A DNA stretch of 64,000 bases from Pseudomonas yamanorum (GTDB taxonomy: Bacteria > Pseudomonadota > Gammaproteobacteria > Pseudomonadales > Pseudomonadaceae): assembly GCF_900105735.1 (NCBI RefSeq), contig NZ_LT629793.1:5084001-5148000 (forward strand), in the 5' to 3' direction. Positions 18,164-26,274 of this stretch are shown here, piece by piece (position 1 is the stretch's first letter; the number at the start of each line of letters is the position of its first letter). The translations under genes and the position numbers were made by a program. Below the pieces are notes generated by a model that worked only from the letters and a program-made list of their open reading frames with translations, was not told where the DNA came from and searched no databases.

Positions 18164-19102
18164 ATGGTGTCCGTCGGTATCGTGCTGTTTCCCGGTTTCC
18201 AGGTGCTGAGCCTGTCCACCAGCAGTGTGTTCGAATTTGCCAACTTCGTGGTAGGACGACCGTTCTACCGCGTGGATTTGTTGTCGGAGCACGGCGGGCC
18301 GATCAGAAGCTCCATGGGCTTTGCCATTGATAGCCTGGCGTTCGGGCAGCAGGCCTACGACACGATCGTGGTGCTGGGGGATAACGAATTACTCGAGCCC
18401 ACCCCAGGCATGGTGGCGTATCTACAGGCGTCGTTGACGGCGTCGCGCCGGGTTACGTCGGCCTGCACCGGTTCGTTCCACCTGGCAGCGGCCGGGCTAT
18501 TGGAAGGGCGCAAGGCAACTACCCACTGGTACCACGCCATGACGTTTCGCCAGCGCTACCCCAACGTAAAGCTGGAGGAAGACCGGATCTTCACCGTCGA
18601 TGGCCCGCTCTGGACATCGGCCGGGATGACCGCCTGCATCGACTTGGCCCTGGCCTTGGTCGAGCACGACCTGGGCGTGGAAGTGGCCCGCGACGTGGCG
18701 AAAAAACTGGTGGTCTACCATCGCCGTGCCGGTGGCCAGTCGCAGTTCTCGGCGCTGCTGGAACTGGACCCCAAGTCCGACCGCGTACAAACCGCCCTGG
18801 CCTGGGCCAAAGGGCATCTGCGTGAGGACCTCTCGGTAGAGCAACTAGCCGAAGCGGCACACCTCAGCCCGCGCCAATTCAGCCGACTTTTCCGCGCCGA
18901 AACCGGCCAATCCCCGGCCAAGGCGGTGGAACACCTGCGCATTGAAGCCGCGCGCTTGATGCTCGAATCCGGCAGCCACTCCATCGACGTCGTCGCCCGA
19001 GAGACGGGCTTCGGTGACCCGGAGCGCATGCGTCGAGCCTTCCTGCGAGCGTTTGGCCAACCGCCACAAATGATCCGTCGGGCGTTGCAGTTGCAGGCGT
19101 AA
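18164..19102 (+). CDS. GlxA-family transcriptional regulator (DJ-1/PfpI-like domain plus AraC HTH)
   Basis: A 312-residue regulator from the ATG at 18164 behind GAGG. The N-terminal class-I amidotransferase-like sensor (VGIVLFPGFQVLSLS ... VTSACTGSFHLAAAGLL) carries a Cys in the nucleophile-elbow position. The C-terminal AraC double HTH is complete (SVEQLAEAAHLSPRQFSRLF ... IDVVARETGFGDPERMRRAFLRAFG). It likely controls the divergent SDR gene. Members of this family respond to small metabolites; the ligand is not evident. Confidence 0.9.
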   Translation: MVSVGIVLFPGFQVLSLSTSSVFEFANFVVGRPFYRVDLLSEHGGPIRSSMGFAIDSLAFGQQAYDTIVVLGDNELLEPTPGMVAYLQASLTASRRVTSACTGSFHLAAAGLLEGRKATTHWYHAMTFRQRYPNVKLEEDRIFTVDGPLWTSAGMTACIDLALALVEHDLGVEVARDVAKKLVVYHRRAGGQSQFSALLELDPKSDRVQTALAWAKGHLREDLSVEQLAEAAHLSPRQFSRLFRAETGQSPAKAVEHLRIEAARLMLESGSHSIDVVARETGFGDPERMRRAFLRAFGQPPQMIRRALQLQA

Positions 19103-19119
19103 GTTGATGGCCTTGCGCG

Positions 19120-19500
19120 CTACGCACCATTGGGCTGAGGTGTTGTTGGGTCAATGGATGCCGCTGTTGAATCCAGAAACCGGGAGATGATCCCTTTGGC
19201 GGCAGGTTGTGCCGGAGTGCTGGCGCGGCCCCGCACATTCATCCCCCAACCCGGAGCAAACCCCGGGAAAAACACCAACCCTTCAGCTTCCAGACGAAAC
19301 GCCACACTCAGGCGGACTTCATCGTCCACATCGGCATGGCTTTCAAAACGTTGAAGGGCGTCCACTTCCACATCCGCTTCCCGGGCCAGGTCTTCCCGGC
19401 TCCAGCCCAGCATCAGGCGGGCCTGAACACTGTGCCGTGGGGTGAATTGATGAAGGACGATCTGCTGTTCTACGGTGTTGCTCATTGCCAGAGAGGACAT
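19120..19500 (-). CDS. Small XRE-like helix-turn-helix protein with an upstream SOS box
   Basis: A 126-residue protein. Residues about 20-55 (QARLMLGWSREDLAREADVEVDALQRFE) look like a helix-turn-helix of the XRE type. The rest includes FFPGFAPGWGMNVRG and a Pro/Ala-rich tail with no recognisable domain. An ATG at 19485 (MSNTVEQQ) is an alternative start. A canonical LexA box lies 39 bp upstream of the first ATG, so the gene is probably induced by DNA damage. I do not recognise a named homologue; the HTH call is moderate. Confidence 0.65.
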   Translation of the reverse strand: MSSLAMSNTVEQQIVLHQFTPRHSVQARLMLGWSREDLAREADVEVDALQRFESHADVDDEVRLSVAFRLEAEGLVFFPGFAPGWGMNVRGRASTPAQPAAKGIISRFLDSTAASIDPTTPQPNGA

Positions 19501-19538
19501 GGGCTTTCTCCAGGTTCGACGGGGGAAGGCAAACTATA

Positions 19539-19554
19539 CTGTGTTTTTGTACAG
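19539..19554 (-). promoter_or_regulatory. Predicted LexA (SOS) box
   Basis: On the minus strand the site reads CTGTACAAAAACACAG, a full match to CTG-N10-CAG with an A/T-rich centre, the gamma-proteobacterial LexA consensus. It lies 39 bp upstream of the ATG at 19500 and downstream of the AraC gene, which reads the same way. Binding is inferred from sequence only. Confidence 0.7.
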
Positions 19555-19604
19555 TTGTTTCTACCGCTCATCAACTGGATGGTTTCGATAGGGCTGCCGC
19601 CGGT

Positions 19605-20375
19605 CTATTTCGCCCCATCCAGGTAGGTGCTCGGCGACTGGCCAAGCACTCGCCGAAACATGCTGGAAAACGCCGCCGGGTTTTCGTAGCCCAGGTCCAG
19701 GGCGATCCGGGTGATGGTTTCGCCGCTGGCCAGGCGTGCCAGGGCCTGCACCACACAGGCTCGTTGGCGCCATTGCACGAAACTCAAGCCGGTGTGTTGG
19801 CGAAAATGCCGGCTGAAGGTGCGCAGGCTCAGGTGCGATTGTTCAGCCCATTGAGTCGGTGACTGGTGCACGTCCGGCCGCTGCAGAAACGCCAGGCACA
19901 GGGCAAGCAGGCGTGGGTCCTCCGGCAGCGGGATATGCAGGGGCAAGTGCGTGGCGCGAGCCAGTTCATGCAACAGCAGGCTGACCAGCGTACCGTCGCG
20001 CCCGGCCTCGTCGTATTCCAGCGGCATTTCCACCGACTCCATCAGCAACTGTCGCATCAGGGGTGAAACGTTGATGACGTGGCAGCTGGCGCCCAAGTCG
20101 GTGACGGCGTGCGGTTCGATATACAGGCTGCGCGTCGACACACCGATCATCAGCACCTCATGGGGCACCTGGGCGGGAATCCACACCGCACGCTGGGGCG
20201 GCACAACCCAGTTGCCTTGCTGGGTGCTGACTTGCATCACCCCGGTGGCGCCATACAACAGCTGGCCGCGCCGATGGCTGTGGCGCTTGAGCAGATAGCC
20301 GTGGGGATAGTCGGTGCCGATTGCCACGACCGTTCGGAGCGTCAGGTCCAGTTGAGCGATGGAGACGTTGCGCAT
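19605..20375 (-). CDS. AraC-family transcriptional regulator
   Basis: About 256 residues from the ATG at 20375 (the frame is open to 20438). The N-terminal cupin sensor has GYLLKRHSHRRGQLLYG and PPQRAVWIPAQVPHEV. The C-terminal double HTH includes LSLRTFSRHFRQHTGLSFVQWRQRACV and ITRIALDLGYENPAAFSSMFRRVLGQSP. It is divergent from a TSUP-type exporter gene, 115 bp between starts, which is its probable target. Confidence 0.88.
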   Translation of the reverse strand: MRNVSIAQLDLTLRTVVAIGTDYPHGYLLKRHSHRRGQLLYGATGVMQVSTQQGNWVVPPQRAVWIPAQVPHEVLMIGVSTRSLYIEPHAVTDLGASCHVINVSPLMRQLLMESVEMPLEYDEAGRDGTLVSLLLHELARATHLPLHIPLPEDPRLLALCLAFLQRPDVHQSPTQWAEQSHLSLRTFSRHFRQHTGLSFVQWRQRACVVQALARLASGETITRIALDLGYENPAAFSSMFRRVLGQSPSTYLDGAK

Positions 20376-20490
20376 GGAGCTGATTCCGGAAGTGGCAATA
20401 TCTCGCACATTATTGGCCGACTTGCGCAAGCGGGCCAAGCCTTGAATCGCTATCGTCGACAGCTCTCCCTGATGCTGAAGGCGATTCTCG

Positions 20491-21297
20491 ATGTTCTATC
20501 TATTACTGGCACTGTTCGGCTGCATGACCGGCGTGACGGCGGTGCTGTTCGGCTTCGGCGGCGGGTTCGTGGTGGTGCCGTTGCTGTACGGCATGCTCAA
20601 GCTCAGCCACGACGCGGGCGTGAGTGCATCGGCGATGCATATCGCGGTCGCCACCTCCACCTGCGTGATGATCGTCAACGCGCTGATCGCCACTGGAAAA
20701 CACCGTCGCAAAGGTAATCTGATTCGCCATTACCTGTGGCCGTTGGGCGGGTACATTGGGATCGGCGCCGTGCTGGGCGCAGGGGCTGCGATGTTCGCCA
20801 GCGGCGATTTCATGCGGTACGCCTTTATCGCCTACCTGGCCGTCACCATCGTCGATTGCCTGTTGCGCAGGGGCTTTCTCAGCCAGGACGACAGGCTCCA
20901 GCCACGACGCCTGAGCGGCGCGGAAGTGACGGGTGGTGGCATCGCCATTGGCGTGATCGCCACCTTCCTGGGCGTGGGCGGCAGCGTGATGACCGTGCCA
21001 CTGTTGCGCCGTTGCGGTTTGAGCATGTCCCAGTCCACGTCCATGGCTAACCCGTTGAGCGTGCCGGTGGCGCTGGCCGGTACGTTTACCTACATGCTCA
21101 TGGCAGGATTCGCCAAGGTGGAGTTGGGCGCGTGGTTTGTCGGCTATGTCGACTTGCTGGCGTTTGCCATCCTCACCCTGGGTTCGCTGCTGGGCATTCG
21201 CCTGGCCACACCGTGGATCGGCCGCATCCCGGATGCACTGCATGCGCGGGTATATATCGGGTTGTTGGGCGTGGTGATGGTGAGCATGTTGCTCTAG
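20491..21297 (+). CDS. TauE/SafE (TSUP) family membrane transporter
   Basis: A 268-residue protein with about eight membrane helices in two repeats. Each repeat carries a glycine-rich motif: GFGGGFVVVPLL near the start and FLGVGGSVMTVPLL in the middle. This is typical of the sulfite exporter TauE/SafE family, which moves sulfur-containing or small organic anions. The last four bases overlap the stop codon of the convergent hypothetical gene. The divergent AraC regulator probably controls it. The substrate is not predictable. Confidence 0.88.
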   Translation: MFYLLLALFGCMTGVTAVLFGFGGGFVVVPLLYGMLKLSHDAGVSASAMHIAVATSTCVMIVNALIATGKHRRKGNLIRHYLWPLGGYIGIGAVLGAGAAMFASGDFMRYAFIAYLAVTIVDCLLRRGFLSQDDRLQPRRLSGAEVTGGGIAIGVIATFLGVGGSVMTVPLLRRCGLSMSQSTSMANPLSVPVALAGTFTYMLMAGFAKVELGAWFVGYVDLLAFAILTLGSLLGIRLATPWIGRIPDALHARVYIGLLGVVMVSMLL

Positions 21298-22241
21298 GTT
21301 TCCAACCCCGGCGCCTCGCGAATAATCAGGTGATCCAGGTTCTCGATATTGGCACTGAACACCCCGAACGTCTGCTCGGGGTTCTTCTTGCTCGGTACCT
21401 GTTTCAACTCCGGCGTCACCCCGTAAAAGAAGCAATACAACGTTCGATCACTGTCCACCGCCGCCTTGATCTGCTCCAGGAACGCTTTACGCTTGCGGTA
21501 GTTCTCGATCAGTTTTTTGCTCAGGTAAACATTGATGGAGTAGGGCTTCTTGTCGAGCCAGGCTTTCTTTTCGAAGTCGATGCGAAAGCTGCTGGTGTAG
21601 TCCTTGATCTCCTTGATCTTGCCCCAGTAGATCAGGCCTTTGTTGTCTTGCAGGTATTCGATCTTCTTGAAAAACGTCCAGTAGGTCGCGGTGTAATCGC
21701 CGATCTTCAAGGGCATGCTTTTGAGCTTTTCCTTGTCGTCGATATTCGACACGTAGCATTCCACTGGGTGGGCAAAGACGCTGGTCTTGTCCGGGGTGGT
21801 GTCGCTTGAGCTGTGAGACAAGGCGTTGCGGGTTGCCGGCGTTTTCGGTGGTTCTTGTGGGGTGCCAGCCTCAGCACCGATGACCGGTGTTTTGCGTTCG
21901 TACTGGCGTCGCGTCAGGACAAATTCCGACGGGAAATTTTCCTCCGGCCCATCCTCAGCTTCGCCTTTCCCGGCATGGCGGCTGGCGTACCGGCAACCTT
22001 CGATATGCCGGGTGCTGGGGATGTTCTTGAAGTGCGGCGTGCGCAGGTAATTGACGTTTTTTGCGTTGAAGGTGCCCAACACATTGCCCACTGCAAACGC
22101 CGCCCGGCACTCGTCATTGGGGCACAGGAAACTGTCCTTGTCGGAATCGAAGGCGGCGGTTTCGTCGAAATTCAGGTCGCGCACGTCATAGATCGACAGC
22201 TTGTCGTCGAGACTCAGGCTGTAGGCCGTGTCGAATTTCAT
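21294..22241 (-). CDS. Uncharacterised protein with a zinc-ribbon-like N-terminus
   Basis: About 315 residues from the ATG at 22241 (MKFDTAYSLSL); the frame is open to 22292. Residues about 40-85 hold FLCPNDECRAAF, then TPHFKN and RHIEGCRYASRH. This C-x4-C ... H-F ... H-x3-C layout recalls the zinc-binding N-terminal region of CoiA-like proteins. A low-complexity linker (PPKTPATRNALSHSSSDTTPDK) separates it from a C-terminal half with YWGKIKEIKDYTSSFRIDFEKK. There are no membrane segments. I do not recognise the family. It stands between a TSUP gene (4-bp convergent overlap) and an MFS gene. Confidence 0.7.
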   Translation of the reverse strand: MKFDTAYSLSLDDKLSIYDVRDLNFDETAAFDSDKDSFLCPNDECRAAFAVGNVLGTFNAKNVNYLRTPHFKNIPSTRHIEGCRYASRHAGKGEAEDGPEENFPSEFVLTRRQYERKTPVIGAEAGTPQEPPKTPATRNALSHSSSDTTPDKTSVFAHPVECYVSNIDDKEKLKSMPLKIGDYTATYWTFFKKIEYLQDNKGLIYWGKIKEIKDYTSSFRIDFEKKAWLDKKPYSINVYLSKKLIENYRKRKAFLEQIKAAVDSDRTLYCFFYGVTPELKQVPSKKNPEQTFGVFSANIENLDHLIIREAPGLET

Positions 22242-22305
22242 GGGGCTCGGGTCCGTGAGAGAGTTCGCTATTAATAGCGGGATATTGCGCAAATATCAGT
22301 AGAAA

Positions 22306-23475
22306 TTACGCACGGACCACCACACGCCGGCCACTCAGGAAACACAAGGTGCCACCCACCGCCGTCAGCCCGCTCAGTACATAGAACATCGAGGCGGGCG
22401 ATGCGTTGATCAGCAGGTAACCGCAGATCACCGGGCTCAGCGCCCCGCCAAATGCCGCCAGGTTTTGTGCGCCGTAATAACTGCCGCGCAGGGCGTCCGG
22501 GGCGATGGTGTCGATAAACAGGAACTCGGAGGGGTAGATGATCATCTCCCCGAGGGTGAACACAAACATCGCGACACACCACGACACCAGGCCGTCCGCC
22601 ATGCTGAAGCCGATCAACCCGGCAATAAACAGCGAGGTGCCGAGCACGATCCAGTAGCGCAGTTGTTCACGCTTGAGGAAGCGGCCGATCTGGTACTGCA
22701 TCAGGATCACCGTGATGGCGTTGCACGCCAGCACCGCAGAAAGAATTTTCAGCGCGCTCTCCGGCTTGTAGGCCACCAGCAGAAACTGCGACAGATACAG
22801 GGTGTAGCGCCCGTGGACAATGGTGCTCAACAGGCTGCCGCTGGTAAACAGGATCAAGGTGCGATCGCTGCGCAGGGTCCGCAGGGTGCTGAGAAAACTT
22901 AAGGGTTTATTGCTGTCGTCGCGTTGGGTCGGCGGGATGCCGATCATCAGGAACAGGCTGCCAAAGGCAATCGCGCTGGCGATCAGGAACGGTGCCAGGG
23001 GCATCTGGCCGGCAATCACCACGCCGAGCATCGGGCCGGTGGCGTAGCCGACATTGGTCAGGGTGTAGCGCAGGGAAAACACCTTGGCCCGCTGGCCCAC
23101 CGGCAGGTTCTCGCTGATGATCGCCTTGGAGCCGATCAGGAACAGCGCCGAGGCAGCTTCGGTGATCACCAGGGTCAGGGTGGTCAGGTACAGGTTGCTG
23201 GCAAAGGTCAGCAACAGAAAACCGATGGAGCTGGAGAGCATCGCCAGGATCAGCAGCTTGCGCTTTTCCAGGCGGTCGATGATGTAGCCACCGTAGAGGC
23301 CCAGCAGGGTGGCGATGAACACGGCGATGCCCATCAGCAAGCCGATGTCTTGCTGGTTGAGGCCCAGGCGGGTGCTGAGCAACAGCGCGAGCAACGGGCT
23401 GGTCATGGCGCGGCTGACGACGATGGTCACCGAGCAGATCATCAGGCGGCGGATTACCAGGGAGTACGTGGCCAC
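22306..23475 (-). CDS. MFS transporter
   Basis: A 389-residue, 12-helix major facilitator. The loop between helices 2 and 3 reads GGYIIDRLEKRK, the family's D-x-x-x-R-R/K signature. The general look is of drug/metabolite exporters of the YdeE/MdtH type. It is followed (lower coordinates) by the uncharacterised zinc-ribbon gene on the same strand 64 bp away and preceded by a REPIN. The substrate is unknown. Confidence 0.88.
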   Translation of the reverse strand: MATYSLVIRRLMICSVTIVVSRAMTSPLLALLLSTRLGLNQQDIGLLMGIAVFIATLLGLYGGYIIDRLEKRKLLILAMLSSSIGFLLLTFASNLYLTTLTLVITEAASALFLIGSKAIISENLPVGQRAKVFSLRYTLTNVGYATGPMLGVVIAGQMPLAPFLIASAIAFGSLFLMIGIPPTQRDDSNKPLSFLSTLRTLRSDRTLILFTSGSLLSTIVHGRYTLYLSQFLLVAYKPESALKILSAVLACNAITVILMQYQIGRFLKREQLRYWIVLGTSLFIAGLIGFSMADGLVSWCVAMFVFTLGEMIIYPSEFLFIDTIAPDALRGSYYGAQNLAAFGGALSPVICGYLLINASPASMFYVLSGLTAVGGTLCFLSGRRVVVRA

Positions 23476-23522
23476 GGTGGGGCGGATGTCCTTATTCTTT
23501 TTTCAAGGCGATGAAGATCCAG

Positions 23523-23613
23523 TGTGGGAGCGGGCTTGCTCGCGAATGCGGTGTGTCAGTGCCAAATGTACCGGCTGATCCACCGCATTCGCGAGCAAGC
23601 CCGCTCCCACATT
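23523..23613. repeat. REPIN, type GGAGCGGGCTTGCTCGCG
   Basis: Inverted REP pair; the inner arms GAATGCGGTG and CACCGCATTC also pair. It lies directly downstream of the amino-acid-binding protein gene and upstream of the MFS gene. Confidence 0.9.
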
Positions 23614-23622
23614 TAGATCCAG

Positions 23623-24444
23623 TTACTGGCCGGCGTTGATGCTGATTTTTTCCACCGCACCCTGCTCCAGATCCCACTTCTGCAGAATCTTGCCGTACGT
23701 CCCATCATCAATCATGCCCTGCAGCGCTTCACTGATGGCCGTGACCAACTCGGTATTGCTCTTCTCAATCCCAAGCCCCGTGAACTGCTTGGAAATCGCC
23801 AGGCCCACTGGCTTGTACTTACCCTTGTCCAGCGACATCAGGTAAGGAATGGTTTCACTGCCCTGCATCGCCGCATCCAGACGGTTCTGCTGCAACTGCG
23901 CCCGCGCATCCGCCGAGCCCTCGGTGCCAATCACCACGATGGCTGGCTTACCGGCCTTTTCGCAGTTTTCCTTGCTCCACGCGGCAATTTCCGACGGCCA
24001 GGTGGTACGTCGGCTGGTGCCGACTTTTTTACCGCACAGGTCAGTCAATTCCTTGAGGTCTTCACGCTTGGCCAGGGTGTACAGCTGCGGGCCGCTGGTG
24101 AAGTAATCGATGAAGGTCACCGACTTCTGACGCTCGGCGGTGTCGCTCATGCCCGACAGCACAATGTCCACGCGCTTGGTGGTCAGGCCGCTGAGCATCT
24201 GTTCGAAGCCGGTTTCCTGCCACTTGATCTTCACACCCAGGCGCTCGGCCAGGGCGTTGCCCAGGTCAAAGTCCAGGCCGGTGAGTTTGTTGGTGGCGGT
24301 GTCCTTGAAATCCATCGGCGGGTAGTTCGGCACGATGGCCGCGCTGATCTCACCCTTGTCCTTGATCGCTGCCGGCAATGCCGCCAAAACCGAAGTGGAG
24401 GCCATCAGGCCTACGAGCAAACTTGGAAGAAACAGATTTTTCAT
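23623..24444 (-). CDS. Amino-acid ABC transporter substrate-binding protein
   Basis: A 273-residue periplasmic binding protein of family 3 with a signal peptide (MKNLFLPSLLVGLMASTSVLA). Visible landmarks are NYPPMDF, TGLDFDLGNALAERLG and VDIVLSGMSDTAERQK. It is the last gene of a minus-strand operon that runs argH-like lyase, permease, ATPase, binding protein. Ligand contacts cannot be read with confidence, but neighbouring genes suggest an amino-acid derivative that the lyase can split. Confidence 0.88.
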   Translation of the reverse strand: MKNLFLPSLLVGLMASTSVLAALPAAIKDKGEISAAIVPNYPPMDFKDTATNKLTGLDFDLGNALAERLGVKIKWQETGFEQMLSGLTTKRVDIVLSGMSDTAERQKSVTFIDYFTSGPQLYTLAKREDLKELTDLCGKKVGTSRRTTWPSEIAAWSKENCEKAGKPAIVVIGTEGSADARAQLQQNRLDAAMQGSETIPYLMSLDKGKYKPVGLAISKQFTGLGIEKSNTELVTAISEALQGMIDDGTYGKILQKWDLEQGAVEKISINAGQ

Positions 24445-24469
24445 GGGGGCGTTCTCGTTAGTTTTTTAG

Positions 24470-25234
24470 TTAAGTGCGAACGGCAGAAATAAAGCTTTGG
24501 GTACGCGGGTTTTGTGGGCTTATTAGAATTTCTTCAGGGCTGCCGGCTTCCACAATCTGGCCGGCATCCATAAACACCATGCGGTTGGACACTTCGCGGG
24601 CGAAGCCCAATTCATGGGTGACCACAATCATGGTCATGCCGGTGGTGGCCAAATCGCGCATCACCGACAGCACTTCTCCTACCAGCTCCGGGTCGAGGGC
24701 TGACGTGGGTTCGTCAAACAACATCAGCTTGGGCCGCATCGCCAACGCACGGGCAATCGCCACACGCTGTTGCTGGCCGCCGGACAATTCCACCGGGTAG
24801 GCATTGCGCTTGTCCGCCAGGCCAACCCGGGCCAGCAACTCCAGGGCGTCCTCGGTGGCTTCCTTGGGCGAGCGCTTGAGCACCTGGCACGGGCCTTCGA
24901 CGATGTTCTGCAACACGGTCATGTGCGGGAACAGATTGAAGCGTTGAAACACCATGCCGGTGGCCAACCGCTGACGAGCAATCTGTGATTCATTCAACTC
25001 ATGCAGCTTGTTGCCGACGATCCGGTAACCCACCAGTTCGCCGTCGACCCACAGGCCGCCCTTGTCGATTTTTTCCAGCTGATTGACGCAGCGCAGCAGG
25101 GTACTTTTGCCGGAACCGGACGGGCCGATAATGCACAGCACTTCGCCTTGTTCGACTTCCAGGTTGATGTCCTGCAGCGCGTGATACTGGTCGTAATACT
25201 TGTTCAGGTTCACGGCCTTGACGATGCTTCTCAT
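24470..25234 (-). CDS. Amino-acid ABC transporter ATP-binding protein
   Basis: About 254 residues from the ATG at 25234, preceded by GAGGAG; an overlapping TTG at 25240 is an alternative. A complete ABC ATPase is visible: Walker [11 protein letters not shown]-loop [11 protein letters not shown], signature [15 protein letters not shown], Walker [15 protein letters not shown] and the switch VVTHELGF. It belongs to the polar-amino-acid class and energises the adjacent permease. Confidence 0.92.
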   Translation of the reverse strand: MRSIVKAVNLNKYYDQYHALQDINLEVEQGEVLCIIGPSGSGKSTLLRCVNQLEKIDKGGLWVDGELVGYRIVGNKLHELNESQIARQRLATGMVFQRFNLFPHMTVLQNIVEGPCQVLKRSPKEATEDALELLARVGLADKRNAYPVELSGGQQQRVAIARALAMRPKLMLFDEPTSALDPELVGEVLSVMRDLATTGMTMIVVTHELGFAREVSNRMVFMDAGQIVEAGSPEEILISPQNPRTQSFISAVRT

Positions 25235-25257
25235 GGGCAAATCTCCTCAGTCAGGGC

Positions 25258-26136
25258 TTACGAACGCTTGCCGGCGCCGCGGGCAAAACGACGCTCAAGG
25301 CGGCTCTGACCGAATGAAAGAACAGTCACCACCGCCAGGTACCAGATGCCGGCAACAATCAGCAGCTCCATGACCCGGGCGTTGGCGTAGTAGATGTTTT
25401 GCGCGTTGTGCAGCAGCTCCGAGTACTGGATCACACTTGCCAGGCTGGTCATTTTCACCATGCTGATGAACTCGTTGCCTACAGGCGGAATGATCACCCG
25501 CATCGCCTGGGGCAGAATCACCCTACGCAGCGCCTGAAGGCTCGGCATGCCAATCGACTTGGCGGCTTCGTACTGGCCGGTGTCCACCGACAACAGGCCG
25601 GCGCGCACCACCTCAGCGGTGTAGGCACCCTGGTTGATGCTCAGGCCGAGGAGGGCGGCCACGAACGGCGTCATCAGGTCCACGGTGTCGATGCTGAACA
25701 GCCCGGGAATCGCGATCACCGGGAAAATCAGCGCCAGGTTGAACCACAACAGCAGTTGCAGAATCAGCGGCGTACCACGAAACAGCCAGGTGTAGGTGAT
25801 GGCCACATAACGCAGGATCGGGTTGGCCGACATGCGCATGATCGCCGTGATCACCCCGATCACCACCCCCAGCGCCATGGCCAGGATCGACATGATGATG
25901 GTGTTCACCAGGCCCCAGATGATCGCCTCGGACGTAAGGAACTGACCGATGTAGGACCATTCAATCTGGCCGTTGGCGAATGCCCGCAACAAGGCGGCCA
26001 GTGCGACCACGATCAAAGTGGCGAACACCATCCGACCGTAATAGCGACGGGGCACATGCTCGTACTTCGTGATATCGAACTGGTTCTCGGTCTGCTGGCG
26101 CTCGGCTTGCAAGCGCTCTGCCGGGGTTTGTTTCAT
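25258..26136 (-). CDS. Amino-acid ABC transporter permease
   Basis: About 292 residues from the ATG at 26136. A charged cytoplasmic N-terminus of about 35 residues is followed by a His/Glu/Gln/Arg/opine-type permease domain with five to six helices. The EAA-loop region is visible as YEAAKSIGMPSLQALRRVILPQAMRVIIPP. Only one permease gene is present, so it should act as a homodimer, unlike the two-permease aot system at 44.5-45.9 kb. Confidence 0.9.
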   Translation of the reverse strand: MKQTPAERLQAERQQTENQFDITKYEHVPRRYYGRMVFATLIVVALAALLRAFANGQIEWSYIGQFLTSEAIIWGLVNTIIMSILAMALGVVIGVITAIMRMSANPILRYVAITYTWLFRGTPLILQLLLWFNLALIFPVIAIPGLFSIDTVDLMTPFVAALLGLSINQGAYTAEVVRAGLLSVDTGQYEAAKSIGMPSLQALRRVILPQAMRVIIPPVGNEFISMVKMTSLASVIQYSELLHNAQNIYYANARVMELLIVAGIWYLAVVTVLSFGQSRLERRFARGAGKRS

Positions 26137-26167
26137 GGTGACTCTCCAAAACAACTGAATACACTGA

Positions 26168-26272
26168 TCGTTCCCACGCTCTGCGTGGGAATGCAGCAAG
26201 GGATGCTCTGCGTCCCAAAAGCGTGACGCGGAGCGTCACAGGAGGCATTCCCACGCAGAGCGTGGGAACGAT
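26168..26272. repeat. Compound palindromic repeat (GTTCCCACGCTCTGCGTGGG type)
   Basis: Two inverted copies of a self-palindromic 25-mer (core TTCCCACGC-TCT-GCGTGGGAA) bracket a smaller inverted repeat (ATGCTCTGCGTC... / GACGCGGAGCGTCAC). This is a second interspersed family, distinct from the REPINs and common in Pseudomonas genomes. It separates the permease gene from the argH-like gene inside an otherwise co-oriented operon and may act as a partial terminator or mRNA stabiliser. Confidence 0.75.
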
Positions 26273-26274
26273 CT

